Part shown: positions 45,396 through 56,714 of the stretch, piece by piece
Numbering within the stretch: the stretch's first letter is position 1
Layout of the letters: every line of letters begins with the position of its first letter
Assembly (NCBI GenBank): GCA_028641055.1
Contig: CM054060.1
Span: 236,186,833 to 236,250,832, forward strand
Length of the DNA stretch: 64,000 nucleotides
Source of the DNA: Alopecurus myosuroides
Lineage: Eukaryota; Streptophyta; Magnoliopsida; Poales; Poaceae
Direction: 5' to 3'
Notes under the pieces: generated by a model
The model's database searches: none
Seen by the model: only the letters and a program-made list of their open reading frames with translations
What the model was told of the DNA's origin: nothing
Translations under genes and position numbers: made by a program

Positions 45396-46251
45396 GTGCA
45401 TTCGAATACCGAGGTGGGGCCGAGCACGGGTGCGGGCGAGCAAGTTGACAAGGAGTTTATTGCATTGTACGGAGAAGAGGCCGCTGCTGTGGGTCTGTCC
45501 ATTCAGGAGTATATGATGAACTTATCAAACTTCGCCGATTCTGAATTAGCCTACAAATACTGTCACAGGCATCCTCTAGTCAAACCTCGGGAAAAAAATG
45601 ACCTACCAAAAAAATGCGTAGAGTGCATAATTGGTACATGCAAGCCTCGAAGGAATCAGAGGACTGGCTACCAATGGGAGTTAGAAACGAGCATCACGGG
45701 TACGGAGAAAGGATTATCCTTATCCAATTTGATGAATTGTTTCAGCTATTCCAGCAGTAGGCCCTCGACAAATCTATCGTCAGTGCCTATTGTCTATAAG
45801 TATTTATTTCTGTACGTAATAAAGTCTCTAGCTAGCTCACCTTGTTCATTGCATTTATAATAACACTCTCTATATTATAATTGCAGAATGAAGATTCTCG
45901 AATGCAAAAGAAGGACGAATATATGACATTGGGTTCATTGACCCATATTGGGTTAATCATGCAACTCTGGAAATAAAACCCAAGGAGACAGAAGATGGTA
46001 TTTTGATGGTGTTAAGGTTTCACGCTCATAAGAGGGAAATATTTTTTCCTTACAACTTCAAGTGAGTGCTACTGTCTTGTAAACATTATGTTTTCCTTAC
46101 TCGATGACAAGTGTATAACTGATGAGTTATGTTTGTGCAACTTCCACTATATTATGCTCATATTTGAAACTGACAAAGGAATAGTATCGGTAATGGACTC
46201 GAAAAATAAACCCCTTGAGATGTGGGCCGACATGCAGCAAACGATTCAATG
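45396..46251 (+). pseudogene. Ulp1-like C48 protease gene of CACTA-2, 5' part
   Basis: Continues the previous gene: EFIALYGEEAAAVGLS and QEYMMNLSNFADSELA (45450-45560), then split frames and introns. ILMVLRFHAHKREIFFPYNF at 46000-46061 looks like the substrate-binding beta region of C48 proteases, and MDSKNKPLEMWADM (about 46195-46240) follows. The last exon ends at the splice donor G|GTAAT at 46251, exactly where the Gypsy element is inserted. The catalytic cysteine part lies on the other side (56229-56714). C48 domains are often fused to or placed beside plant CACTA genes (family knowledge). Confidence 0.7.
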
Positions 46252-46256
46252 GTAAT

Positions 46257-46811
46257 TGTCGGATATATACCAAATAGGGGTATAGAAGATGGTAGATAAA
46301 GTGTCGGATTACCAGGGTGGCCTAAGTGGTAGTGGGCTCAGGTCCATTAGGCGGCCCAGTAACCCGACGCACAGAAGCTGGATTCTAGAAGAACCCGGAT
46401 CACGGCTTAGGTGATCTGGCTTGGAGGAGAAGACGGATTCCTTGCTTTCCAAGTTACAAGTTACCGTAGTCCTCTAGGTTTCCTATTCTGTAAGCCCTAA
46501 TCCGGCTATTATATAAAGCCGGACGGGAGATAGATTAAACAAGGAACGAATAACAGAGAAGCTCTACGCCAACTCACCGAGAAGCTCATCCTCGTCGAGT
46601 AGCTTAGATCTAAACCCTCACATTGTAACCCTGTTTACAGGCTTTAGTCCTGATTAGTGAGAAGTGCAGGAGTAGGCACGTCGTACTGTTGCGACGTACC
46701 GAACCTGGGTAAATCCTGTGTTCTGTATTCACTACGCGATCCCGTTACCCCACGTCTCTACTGTAGTCTCATGGCACCCCCGTCTATGAAAACTACTAGG
46801 ATGTCTCGACA
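46257..46811 (+). repeat. 5' LTR of the young Gypsy element
   Basis: 555 bp, tgtcggatatatacc to atgtctcgaca. A TATA-like attatataaagcc lies near 46507. Partner 55589-56143. Confidence 0.95.
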
Positions 46812-46813
46812 GT

Positions 46814-46831
46814 TGGCGCCCACCGTGGGGC
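46814..46831 (+). other. Primer-binding site of the young Gypsy element
   Basis: tggcgcccaccgtggggc starts two bases after the 5' LTR, a common position and sequence for grass Gypsy elements. It is not the initiator-Met type. Confidence 0.8.
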
Positions 46832-47759
46832 AAACGACGTCAGGCGTGAAGTTCCGATCTGGGATACTTGGCGGAATCGGAAGATCAATCACTGTCGGAA
46901 GCTTGGAGTTCGACAACGACGTCGGGCGCTTCCTCGACAACGGATCCTACATACCGGCGCAAAACCACCTGGTAAGTGCCTGCGTGTTACCGATAGGATC
47001 TGCTAACATCTTTATCGGACTAACTGCAGAAGCGATGGGGTTTTGCGGTGGAAGCAAATTTATCCCACCCGCCCTATACCCAGTCGAAGATGACTATGAC
47101 ACCGGATTCTGCTCAGATCGCCGACAAAAAAGTGACTTACACTTTATCGGCATAGTGCAGTCCGCAGTCGCCGAAAACACGGATGACGGAAATCCCGTGC
47201 AAAAGGCAGACAATAATACACCCGTCACAGAGACGGAAGATCAGTTACCCGTCACAAAGACGGAAGACCCCACACCCACGGAGGTGGAAGATCCGACATC
47301 CGTCAACAAGACGACGAACTCGGAAGCCGACTCAGTATTAGCCGCTATCGAGGCAAGATTAGAGTCGGAAACCGGATCGGATGACTTCGATTCCGAAGAT
47401 GAGGACGACTTCGAAAGAAAAGTTAATTCCTTTCAAGAGGGATTCCATGAAGTTCTAATGGCGAAACCGGCTGATACCACGGATGCCGGCAGTCAGGAAA
47501 GCCCTAAAACCCCTCCGCCAGAGGAAGAGAGAGAAGTCGGAGAAACTTCTCCGGTATTCCCAATGTCAAGGAGATGACAGAAGATGAACCTGTCAAAAAA
47601 CCTCCCTCTTCCAAGAAAAATCACCGTGCTGCTAAGAAACTCCAATACAAAATCCGGAAGAAAAAATCAGCTGATCTCGCTGATGAAAACCTGGAAGTAG
47701 GAGATGCTAGCAGAACGAAGCATGCATAGAAGAAATCCAAAGAAATCACTGCTCCGCCA
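46832..47759 (+). other. Leader of the young Gypsy element with an upstream ORF
   Basis: An open frame runs from inside the LTR to a TGA at 47575-47577, with repeated acidic PVTETEDQLP/PVTKTEDPTP-like units. It lacks a known domain and would need a start inside the LTR, so translation is uncertain. The gap to gag (47578-47759) is lysine-rich in translation with no domain. Confidence 0.45.
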
Positions 47760-50504
47760 ATGACGGAACAGGAAGAGCAAGAGCTATTGCAAACACCAAT
47801 GGGGCCAGATGAACCCCCTGAGATGCTGGAAGCCAGGAGACAAGCTTTCCAACGACAACAGCAACATCTACTCAGATCTCGGCAACATCTCCAACAAACC
47901 CATAATGACATCAAGGTCATGAAGGAAGAAATAGAGGAGTACGAGAGAAAGAATAGATCCGCGTTAAAACCTACTAGGTTACCCGGAACCGCAAGACCGG
48001 AAGAACTGCCGCCAAAAGAAAGGTTCCATAACCCATCTTGGCAAAAGCAGGTAAACGGCAAAGATGCCAGGGGCGAACCAATATACAAGACCGCAGCAGA
48101 AAACGCGGAAGCAGCGTTCGCCATCCTTAACAACGATCTGTACTCCAACGGGGAAAAACTCCAAGGGGTGTATGCTTTCCTAGGAAAAGCATTGCAACAA
48201 CAACAGCGCGCCCAAGAGCGATCATGGAGGCTGCACGATAACTCCGCCCTATGCAAAACAGCTACTTGCGCTGCTGGAGCACCTGGACCGGAAGAACCCG
48301 GGGATTCAAACAATTCAAAGGATAAAAAAGAGGATCCGAGAAAAGACAAGAAAAACCCCGACAACCGGGATGCAGCGTCTAGGACCGGATCCCATCTCCC
48401 GAATGATGGACATAAACCCCATGATCGGGAAAACAAACACCGGGACGACAGCAAAATAATGCCACCTCCGAGAAACCCAGCTGAGAAAGCTGGAAGATAT
48501 GATATACCTCACAGGCGTGAGAGATCCCAGACACCTCCTAAGGATAAAGAAAGGCACAGGAGTAGAACTCCGCCTAATCGAAAAGGGCGTGACCATGGAA
48601 GAGATAGAAATAATCCCGGAAAAGCGTGTCCGCGCAACAATGGAAGAGAAAGGAGCAGATCCCCTTCTGTCCATTCAGCCGGAAGATATTCTGCACACAT
48701 TGATAGAGCAGAAAAGGATGATCTATACTTTGGTCCTAAGTGTTTTACTGACAGGATCCGAAGAATAACCCTGCATTCTGGCTTTGCCAAGGTCGGTCCA
48801 ACGTACCAGAAATACACCGGCAGCACAAACCCGGATACCTGGCTCTCGGATTACTATACAGCCGTCCAGATCAACAATGGGACAGACCTGGAAGCTGTCA
48901 AGTTTCTTCCCCTAATGCTGCTGGACGGAGCCAGAGATTGGATCAATGGATTACCATCAAGAACAGCCGACAGCTGGGATGATATGGCTAGAGTATTCAC
49001 TCAGCATTTCCGGGGAACGTACAAACGCCCGAACAGCATCAACCAGCTAAACCGTTGCACCCAATTTGAGGATGAACCATACGTGGATTTCATCTCCAGA
49101 TGGACAACAATGAAGAATAGTTGCTCTGGAGTAACTGACGTACAAGCAATGCATGCTTTCGTCAATGGCCTAAAACCCGGACTCGTACCGTTCATGGTTG
49201 GTTCCAAAAAGCACAAAGATCTCGGATCTATGCTTACAACCGCCAATGAGCACGCCACAGCCGAAGACGACATCAGAGCAAGAGGAGGCAATATCGAATC
49301 ACTGATACTTGCCAAGAAGACCCCTCGTTCTGACAAAAAAGGAACTCCAGAAACAACGACGAAACCCAAAGAGGTCAACATAGCCTTTGGGGGAGAAAAG
49401 GGGAATAAGTGGAAAGGACGCAACCCAGATCCAATCAACTACACTCCAGAGGAGTGGGAGAGGATTAAGTCAGAACCTTGTGTCCACCACTCGCAATTTG
49501 GGAAACCCACCCATACAAACGCGCAATACCGGCTAAATAAGCACATGAAAGGTAGTGCAGGATCCGGAAATAAAGGGAAGGGCTCCAAAAGGAAACCCGC
49601 CAAACAAAAGCCAGAAGCTGACAAAGAAGACAGTGAATCGGACACTGACGAAACAATCCAAGAACAACAACGAAAGGGCGAACCCAAATTTCTGAGAGTT
49701 GATGGAGAAGCAATGCTAACTTTCTTAGCAACTCCGTCAGCAAAGGTGGCCAAAAGAACACTTCGAGAAATAAACGCGGTTGTTCCGGCAACCCCGAAAT
49801 TCTTGAAGTACTCCAACACACCGATAATCTGGGATCAGTCTGATCATCCCGGAAATATCCCTGAACCCGGCACACAAGCTCTTGTTGTAAGCCCTATTGT
49901 TCAAAACACTAGGCTAAGAAGAGTGATGATGGATGGAGGATCCAGCATTAATATAATGTACCTGGATACACTGAAGCATCTGAAGATTTCCGAGTCTCAG
50001 CTCAACTACAGCAACATACGCTTCCATGGCATTATTCCTGGCAGGCAAGCACGATCCCTAGGAGAAATTTCCCTAGATGTCACCTTCGGAGATAAAGATC
50101 ACTTCCGGCAGGAAAAAGTATCCTTCGAAGTAGTGCCGTTCGAAAGCGTGTATCACGCAATACTCGGACGTCCAGCTTTCGCCAAATTCATGGCAAGATC
50201 TTGTTATATCTATAACAAGCTGAAGATGCCAGGACCCAAAGGAGGAGTAATCACCATTGTCGGTGATTTCAAGTTGGCGAATGAGTTGGAGAAAGAAAAC
50301 ACCCTTTGCGCTCAGAGAGTCATAGCAAAGGAAGAACTGAAAGAATTAGCCAAAGAGGTATCGCCGACAGAAATGCCGGCAGGAAAAGAAACCCGGAAGC
50401 CAACAGACAGCTTCAAGGCGTCCGAGAATACAAGACAGGTAATCCTAGATCCCAAAGATCCGACAAAATTTGTCGTCGTAGGGACTGGGATGACTGACAA
50501 ATAG
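47760..50504 (+). CDS. Gypsy gag-protease, 914 aa, ending at an in-frame TAG
   Basis: The frame begins MTEQEEQELLQTPMG with a glutamine-rich helical part, then an Arg/Ser/Asp-rich stretch (about residues 190-310). The retrotransposon gag domain spans about 320-520 (WLSDYYTAVQI, FLPLMLLDGARDWINGLP, FTQHFRGTYKRPNS). A lone Cys/His stretch (CVHHSQFGKPTH) near 580 replaces a clear CCHC knuckle. An aspartic-protease-like region at about 700-840 has MMDGGSSINIMYLDTL and AILGRPAFAKFMA. In most aspartic proteases the active site is DTG or DSG; here it is DGG, as seen in several grass Gypsy elements. The TAG at 50502-50504 separates it from RT in the same frame. Confidence 0.85.
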   Translation: MTEQEEQELLQTPMGPDEPPEMLEARRQAFQRQQQHLLRSRQHLQQTHNDIKVMKEEIEEYERKNRSALKPTRLPGTARPEELPPKERFHNPSWQKQVNGKDARGEPIYKTAAENAEAAFAILNNDLYSNGEKLQGVYAFLGKALQQQQRAQERSWRLHDNSALCKTATCAAGAPGPEEPGDSNNSKDKKEDPRKDKKNPDNRDAASRTGSHLPNDGHKPHDRENKHRDDSKIMPPPRNPAEKAGRYDIPHRRERSQTPPKDKERHRSRTPPNRKGRDHGRDRNNPGKACPRNNGRERSRSPSVHSAGRYSAHIDRAEKDDLYFGPKCFTDRIRRITLHSGFAKVGPTYQKYTGSTNPDTWLSDYYTAVQINNGTDLEAVKFLPLMLLDGARDWINGLPSRTADSWDDMARVFTQHFRGTYKRPNSINQLNRCTQFEDEPYVDFISRWTTMKNSCSGVTDVQAMHAFVNGLKPGLVPFMVGSKKHKDLGSMLTTANEHATAEDDIRARGGNIESLILAKKTPRSDKKGTPETTTKPKEVNIAFGGEKGNKWKGRNPDPINYTPEEWERIKSEPCVHHSQFGKPTHTNAQYRLNKHMKGSAGSGNKGKGSKRKPAKQKPEADKEDSESDTDETIQEQQRKGEPKFLRVDGEAMLTFLATPSAKVAKRTLREINAVVPATPKFLKYSNTPIIWDQSDHPGNIPEPGTQALVVSPIVQNTRLRRVMMDGGSSINIMYLDTLKHLKISESQLNYSNIRFHGIIPGRQARSLGEISLDVTFGDKDHFRQEKVSFEVVPFESVYHAILGRPAFAKFMARSCYIYNKLKMPGPKGGVITIVGDFKLANELEKENTLCAQRVIAKEELKELAKEVSPTEMPAGKETRKPTDSFKASENTRQVILDPKDPTKFVVVGTGMTDK

Positions 50505-51500
50505 GAAGGCGAGCTCATCAAGTTCCTCCGTGAGAACTGGGATATTTTTGCCTGGTGTCCAGCTGACATGCCAGATGTACCCAGAGAACTTGCTGAGCAC
50601 CAACTCAAGGTTATTCCTGGATCAAAACCCGTCAAACAAGGTCTCCGTCGATTTGACGGAAGAAGACGGAAGGCTATTGGCAAGGAAATTATCCGGCTTT
50701 TAGCATCGGATTTCATCAAGGAAGTAATCCATACTGACTGGTCCGCCAATCCGCTATTAGTACCGAAGAAAGACACTACTGCTCTTAGAATGTGTATAGA
50801 TTACACAGGTTTGAACAAATTATGTCCGAAAGATAGGTTCGTGCTACCGCGAATCGATCAAATAATAGACGCCACTGCAGGCTCCGAGCTTTTATGCTTT
50901 TTGGATGCATACTCCGGGTACCACCAAATACGCATGAAAAAGGAAGATCAAATCAAGACTTCTTTCATAACCCCGTACGGGACGTATTATTATGTAACCA
51001 TGCCGTTTGGCCTGAAGAACGCAGGTGCAACCTACCAGCGCTGCATGCAACGTTGTTTGCATAGCCAGATTGGCAAAAATGTCCATGTTTACATGGACGA
51101 TATTGCTGTCGTAACCAAGGAAAAAGATACACTCCTTGAGGATTTGCGAGAAACTTTCGAAAACTTGCGCACTTACAAGATGAAGTTGAATCCATCTAAG
51201 TGCGTATTCGGGGTTCCCTCAGGAAAACTTCTAGGTTTCATCGTTTCTCATAGAGGAATAGAAGTTAACCCGGAAAAGATCAAGGCAATCTTGAACATCA
51301 CGAAACCGACGTGCGTCAAAGATGTCCAAAGACTGACGGGTTCTGCCGCAGCCGTCAGCAGATTTATCAGTCGGCTAGGGGATAAAGCCTTACCACTCTA
51401 CAAGCTGCCGAAGAAATCCGACAAAGTCAAGTGGATTGCGAAAGCCTGGAAACGTCTAGCAAGTTATGTCCCTTTCCGTACTAAGTTCAATTCTATGTAA
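50505..51500 (+). pseudogene. Gypsy reverse transcriptase, same frame as gag-protease, truncated
   Basis: Immediately after the TAG the same frame runs EGELIKFLRENWDIFAWCPADM and shows reverse transcriptase blocks: NPLLVPKKDTTALRMCIDYT, CFLDAYSGYHQIRM, FITPYGTYYYVTMPFGLKN and the catalytic VYMDDIAV (about 51090). The connection domain LLGFIVSHRGIEVNPEKI and a YKLPKKSDKVKW end precede an abrupt change to unrelated sequence near 51440 and a TAA at 51498-51500. RNase H and integrase are absent. The catalytic aspartates of RT are present, so RT might work if the TAG were read through. Confidence 0.85.
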
Positions 51501-52111
51501 ACATCTTTTGAGATCATGAAATAAAGTTGTCGGAATTCTGATATCCATGTTTTTACAAGTTTATTACAGTACAAAGCATGGTTCCACCTTCTCTATTTCC
51601 CAATGATCTTGCAAAACATTCAATGTTAACCTGAATTGTGCCTGCGTACTCGGAGTTAAAAAAAACTGAATGATTTTTCAGCCTGTTAACGGCTAAAGGA
51701 AACTTGAATTGCCTGCGTGCCCAGGTTTCGTTCAAAAAATTCCTTGTTTCTCTAAGTATTATCTGATCGCATATGTGTTGGGTTACTGGAGCTAGTTAGT
51801 AAAAATGCCTTTAGCATGATCCATGTTTCCGAGTCTAAACTGATTGGTTACACCCAGTTACTCGGCATGATGATTCATATTGCTATTTGAGCCATTTCAA
51901 ACACTAAGGACAGTTAAAACATATAAGCCAGAGAACTTAGAAGATAAAGGAATAATAAAATCCGAAAAACTTGCAAAGAATTTTATAATTAAGACTGCAA
52001 AAGGCGGAGTTTTCATTAATACAAATAGAAGCATTACAATTCGAATTACATTATAAAAGCGCAGTAATGCTCCTATTGTCTATTTTTGCTATCCAGGTTT
52101 AAGGAAACCCT
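51501..52111. other. Spacer between truncated RT and the antisense gene
   Basis: No coding sequence. The minus-strand 3' region of the antisense gene should lie here; a poly(A) signal could be anywhere in the AT-rich part (51900-52070). Confidence 0.45.
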
Positions 52112-55049
52112 TCAAGCATCTGATTCCTCCTCGCTCATGTTGTCCTGGGGGGCTTCAGGAACTTCTTCCTCCGGGTAATTAATGGAGAGATTCACCATGG
52201 AAGCAACCTGGGTAGCGTGGCCTTTGATTGCATCAAAGATCGCATTTCGTTGGGCTTCCGTGTATCCTTGAGGGACACCGGTGGCCACGCGCCAGGATTT
52301 TACACCAAGGTAGTGCATACGCATTAAGCCAAGTGCCATGCGTGCACCACCCCGTGCAGCGGAGCGAAGGAAGGATTCCCTGGACTCCGCCACCTCCATA
52401 ATAGAACCCGGAAGTTTTTCAACTTCCGAGAACTCCCCAGTCTTGGAGGGAAGAAACTTGTTGATCAGTTGCATGCAAGCAACCCTGATCGAAGTCCAAG
52501 TCTTTTCAAAAACTCGGATTCTTTCAATCCGAGAAAGATCTGCATTATCTCCTGTTTGGTAGCAAAAACCAACCAAAAAGGTTAAGTACCAAAAAGGAAG
52601 AAAAAATACAAACTGAATGATAAACGTATACTTAAACTTACCAACAAGTTTGTCGATCTCGGAAGTTTCCTCCTCACGCAGGCTCAGAGCAGCTTCCAGG
52701 CGTTCAATGGTGGCCCGGTCTTTCTCCGCTTGGGCGGAAGCCTGGGATTGAGAAACCCCAAGTGCTAAGTTGCTGGCTTCCAGATTTTCTTGTGCTTTCA
52801 CAAGATCCTTGTGAAGCTCAACATTCTCCTTGCGGAGATATTCGGCATTGCCAGAATCTTCAGCTGCTTGCTTAGCCTGAGCCAAAGCAGCTGAAAAGAA
52901 AGGAAAAATCCGAGTTAATAATATTCCCGGAAAAAGTACTTAGACAAATGCCTGAATCGGAGATTTCAGAGGAAAAATGATTACCTGTTGCTTCCGACAG
53001 TGCGAGCTGAGATGAAGCCAGCTCCGCCTCTCTCTCCTCAAGAATGGAAAGAAGATTCCTAACTTCCTTGTTCTTGATCGAGAGCTTGTTGAAAACCGCC
53101 ACGTTAATGGCTTCGGCAGTTTGCTAGAACATGGCAAGGAAAAGAATAATTAGAAAGCATTAAGGTAAAAATCATGCATTTTATTTAATGCTTGGGGGCT
53201 AGAGATACATACCTGGCTCATGCGTTGCAAACCTGCCAAATTCTCAGTAAACTCCTTTGCGTACTCTGCAAAGAGAGTTCCGGCCATGCTGAGACCGTCA
53301 TTGATATGCTTGAAGTCCTTGTCGAATTTGGGAATTTCTTCGTCAAAAGACCGAGAAGATTTTCCCGCATCTGGAGCCGCCCTTTCCCTCGTGTCAGATT
53401 CCGACACAACGGGCTGGCTGGTCTCTAGTGGTTCGGTGGGGGGGTGGCAGCGCGCTCTTCCGCCATTGAGGATGATGAGCCTAGAGGAATGGCAGAAGAA
53501 GGATGGGCGCCTCGGCTGGACACGGCCTTGTGTCTTTTCAGCTTCTTCGGCTTCAGGCTGGAAGGAGCTAGGCTAAAAAACCAGAAACCCGGAAAATGTT
53601 AACTTTCCGAAGACGAAAGAAAAACTTCGACAAGTAACAAAATAACTCGGATGAACTAACCTGGAAGTGGCGACGGGAACTCCGTCAAGGTTGATAACTT
53701 CCTCAGAGGAAGGAATCTTCTTTCGCTTACGCCCACCTGTAGCAGCGGTGCGAAGCGCGTCTAGCTCAGCCTCGGAGGCCAACTCCGAGTCTGGAAGTTC
53801 AGTAATCTATTAAAAAGAAAAATCAGAGTTATGAGCAAGAAAATCCGAGAAAGAATGATAAAATTCTACCCAAATGACGGAAACATACCTTGGGAGCCGG
53901 ATTGTCGGCCGTATACATTGGCCGACTCGCTTCGTATTGATCGTGGGATGCGACCAACTGATTGATGCGCCGTCGAAGCTCCTTTGCGGGCCAATCTTTG
54001 ATGGTTGTCCGCATTGGGTCCTTGGCTCCCGTGTAGTCGCAAAGAAGGCGACCACCATGGTTGGCCAACGGCTGAATCCGTCTATTCAACCAGCAAAAGA
54101 CCGTGTCCATGCCGGTCAAAGGTGGAGTGGAGGAGGTGAGCTTAGCGATGCGCCGCTTGATCCTTAGAAGATCAGGCGGCAGAACCTGGACGGCCTCCGT
54201 TCCCCAGTTATCTTGGGGAATAGCCGCAGAGTTCGAGAAAGGAGGAACCCCGATGTCCTTCGTTGGAAAGGGCACATCGGGGTGGTAAAAGAAGGAACCC
54301 GTCCAAAATTTGACGGATTCCGACGTCTTGATCTTGGGGAACCAATCTTCTCTGAATCTCCGAAGAGTAAAAGAGATGGTTCCGCAAGTCGGGAGTGCGC
54401 CCTCCGAAGAGTTCCGCTTAACCCCGAAACAATACGTCCAAAAGTCTAACCTAGGTTCTAAGCCTAAGTAACCTTCGAACAAAGCCGAGAAGCCGGCCAT
54501 GTAGAGGATGGAATTGGGTGGTAGGTTGTGGGGCTGGATGTTGTAATGGGAAATAATTTGGAGGAAGAAGGCGGAAGGTGGAAGGCCCATACCTCGAAGA
54601 AGATGGGAGGAGAAGAGAACTCTTTCGCCGTCTTTCGGCGTTGGTTCGTTCTCGTCCTCAGGAAGACGCCATTTCCCCTTAAGGACCAGGCCCTCCTTTT
54701 CCATGTTTGGAAGGAGAGCCGGAGGAATGCTGCAGGCAATCCAATTGCCTGCAGATTCCGCTTCTTCATCCGCTCCGGCGGTGGCGGAGGCGGCAGCTTC
54801 CGCGGCGGCGAGCTCGTCGCCGAGGAGCTGGATCTTTTCCTCCGCCGTTTCAGGGGCAAACGGCGGGGAAGCTGCGGAGCTCGCGCCCGCAACGTCCACG
54901 GCGGCGGAAAGGTTCTCTCCGCCCGCCGCGAAGGCCGCGGTTTTCTCCGGCTCGTCGCCGGCGTGCTTGGGTGACCCTAGCTGTGGATCTAGGTCTCCGA
55001 TGAGGTCGTCGATGGCGGCGCGAGTGGGCGAGGACGGTGAGGATGCCAT
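52112..55049 (-). pseudogene. Antisense six-exon gene of the grass 'putative gypsy type transposon' (Transposase_28-like) family
   Basis: On the minus strand a TATA-like box (55196-55187) is followed by ATG at 55049. Exons with consensus splice sites are 55049-53889, 53806-53661, 53572-53213, 53123-52985, 52890-52642 and 52551-52112. Exon 1 (387 codons) has an acidic Ala-rich start, then WRLPEDENEPTPKDGERVLF, FFLQIISHYNIQPHNLPPN and FWTYCFGVKRNSSEGALP, the region known in grasses as PF04195. Exons 4-6 encode coiled-coil helices (EEREAELASSQLAL, LRKENVELHKDLVKAQENL). A run of seven G at 53438-53444 in exon 3 shifts the frame, the only break I find. The gene occupies the place of RNase H and integrase. 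Its function is unknown; such ORFs recur antisense in grass Gypsy elements. Confidence 0.75.
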
Positions 55050-55186
55050 TTCCTGGTGGCGCGTTGCGTTCCGGTGTGCTTTGGAGGCTAGGTGCGCTCG
55101 GGGCAGTGCTTCGCTCGAAGAGCTCGTTCGCGTCAATGGCGTGGACAGTGAGGAGTGCGGAAGATTTTCGATGAGGACAAGGATGG

Positions 55187-55196
55187 CTATTTATAG
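55187..55196 (-). promoter_or_regulatory. TATA box of the antisense gene
   Basis: The minus strand reads ctataaatag here, about 140 bp before the ATG at 55049. Transcription would start near 55160. Inferred from sequence and position. Confidence 0.6.
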
Positions 55197-55588
55197 CTAG
55201 AAATCCGTCAAGATACGTGCCAACGGCTATTTGACCGTTGGATGTTTAACGCGTGTCACTCGCCGGAAAATCCGGGAAATAAAACGACAGGGAAATAATG
55301 ACTATCTCCTCGTTTCCCGTGAGAATCTGTCAGAGATACGTTGCAGGGTTTCCCGCGTGAAACCCAAACGTCCCTTGCGTCAGCATGATTTAGGCGCTGA
55401 CGTAAGGAGTTCCTTTTCCGCGAAGGATCGTGAGAGAAAAGCCGGATTTTCAGGATTCCAAGTTTCATGTTACCATCTCTTTCAAAAGAAGAATAAGAAG
55501 AATCAAGACTGCTGAATCAATATTTCTCGGACAAAGTATATTTGGCGAAAGACGGAGAATCAGAGTTTTAATCCTTCTTGGGGGCTAC

Positions 55589-56143
55589 TGTCGGATATAT
55601 ACCAAATAGGGGTATAGAAGATGGTAGATAAAGTGCCGTATTACCAGGGTGGCCTAAGTGGTAGTGGGCTCAGGTCCATTAGGCGGCCCAGTAACCCGAC
55701 GCACAGAAGCTGGATTCTAGAAGAACCCGGATCACGGCCCAGGTGATCTGGCTTGGAGGAGAAGACGGATTCCTTGCTTTCCAAGTTACAAGTTACCGTA
55801 GTCCTCTAGGTTTCCTATTCTGTAAGCCCTAATCCAGCTATTATATAAAGCCGGACGGGAGATAGATTAAACAAGGAACGAATAACAGAGAAGCTCTACG
55901 CCAACTCGCCGAGAAGCTCATCCTCGTCGAATAGCTTAGATCTAAACCCTCACATTGTAACCCTGTTTACAGGCTTTAGTCCTGATTAGTGAGAAGTGCA
56001 GGAGTAGGCACGTCATACTGTTGCGACGTACCGAATCTGGGTAAATCCTGTGTTCTGTATTCACTACGCGATCCCGTTACCCCACGTCTCTACCGTAGTC
56101 TCATGGCACCCCCGTCTATGAAAACTACTACGATGTCTCGACA
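55589..56143 (+). repeat. 3' LTR of the young Gypsy element
   Basis: 555 bp, tgtcggatatatacc to atgtctcgaca, followed by the target duplication gtaat. Confidence 0.95.
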
Positions 56144-56228
56144 GTAATTTTCAATCTTTATGACACTATATCGACAACTTTCATTCATTTTCTGATAACT
56201 CCTTTTGTTCATTTTCTTTGTCGGGCAG

Positions 56229-56714
56229 CACTTGGAAACGGTTCACAAGAAAGGAACCTGGACCATGGAAACAGGAGTTTACATTTAAACATATTCTAGT
56301 AAGTACTACTAGATATATCGCCGCATCAACTTGATTCTAATTTCGATACCATTATAATGCTAAATTATTATTTTTGTTGAAATCATGTTCTTGTAAAGTG
56401 CTTGGACCAGGGAGACGGGAACCACTTATGTGGATACTATGTCTACGAGTCCATTCGTCAGACGACCTGCCCCAAGGGCAGGGATTTCGAAAAACTTCGT
56501 GTACGTCAACAATCTCTTTTATCTTATTAATTACCCTCTATTGACAGTCCCTTATATATGTATTGACCACTATTCTTTATATTAGATCGAATGGATGCGG
56601 GGCGGTCTTCTCCCAGGGGATCGCATACGAGCAATTCAAGAGGAAATTTGCGGATTCTTGGATGCAGAGGTCATAAAGCCAGGAGGAGAATACTATTACA
56701 CTTTCACAAGTTGA
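56229..56714 (+). pseudogene. Ulp1-like C48 protease gene of CACTA-2, catalytic 3' exons
   Basis: Three exons with GT/AG borders: 56229-56298 (WKRFTRKEPGPWKQEFTF), 56399-56500 (CLDQGDGNHLCGYYVYESIR, TTCPKGRDFEKLR) and 56586-56714 (IEWMRGGLLPGDRIRAIQEE, ICGFLDAEVIKPGGEYYYTF, stop at 56712-56714). The Q...LCGYYV block holds the expected catalytic glutamine and cysteine of Ulp1/SENP-type C48 proteases; the His and Asp should be upstream of the Gypsy insertion. The exons are cut off from their 5' part by 9.9 kb. Confidence 0.75.

Larger units (their letters stand above)
46257..56143 (+). mobile_element. Young Gypsy-type LTR retrotransposon lacking RNase H and integrase
   Basis: Two 555-bp LTRs (46257-46811, 55589-56143) start TGTCGG and end GACA, with a perfect 5-bp duplication GTAAT (46252-46256 and 56144-56148). 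By hand the LTRs differ at 11 of 555 positions, about 2%. A primer site tggcgcccaccgtggggc (46814-46831) and a purine tract (cttgggggct) before the 3' LTR are present. Gag-protease and RT are there, but the frame leaves RT near 51440, and instead of RNase H and integrase there is a spacer and an antisense six-exon gene (52112-55049). The intact termini and low LTR divergence indicate a recent insertion that must have used enzymes in trans or lost them afterwards. Confidence 0.95.
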
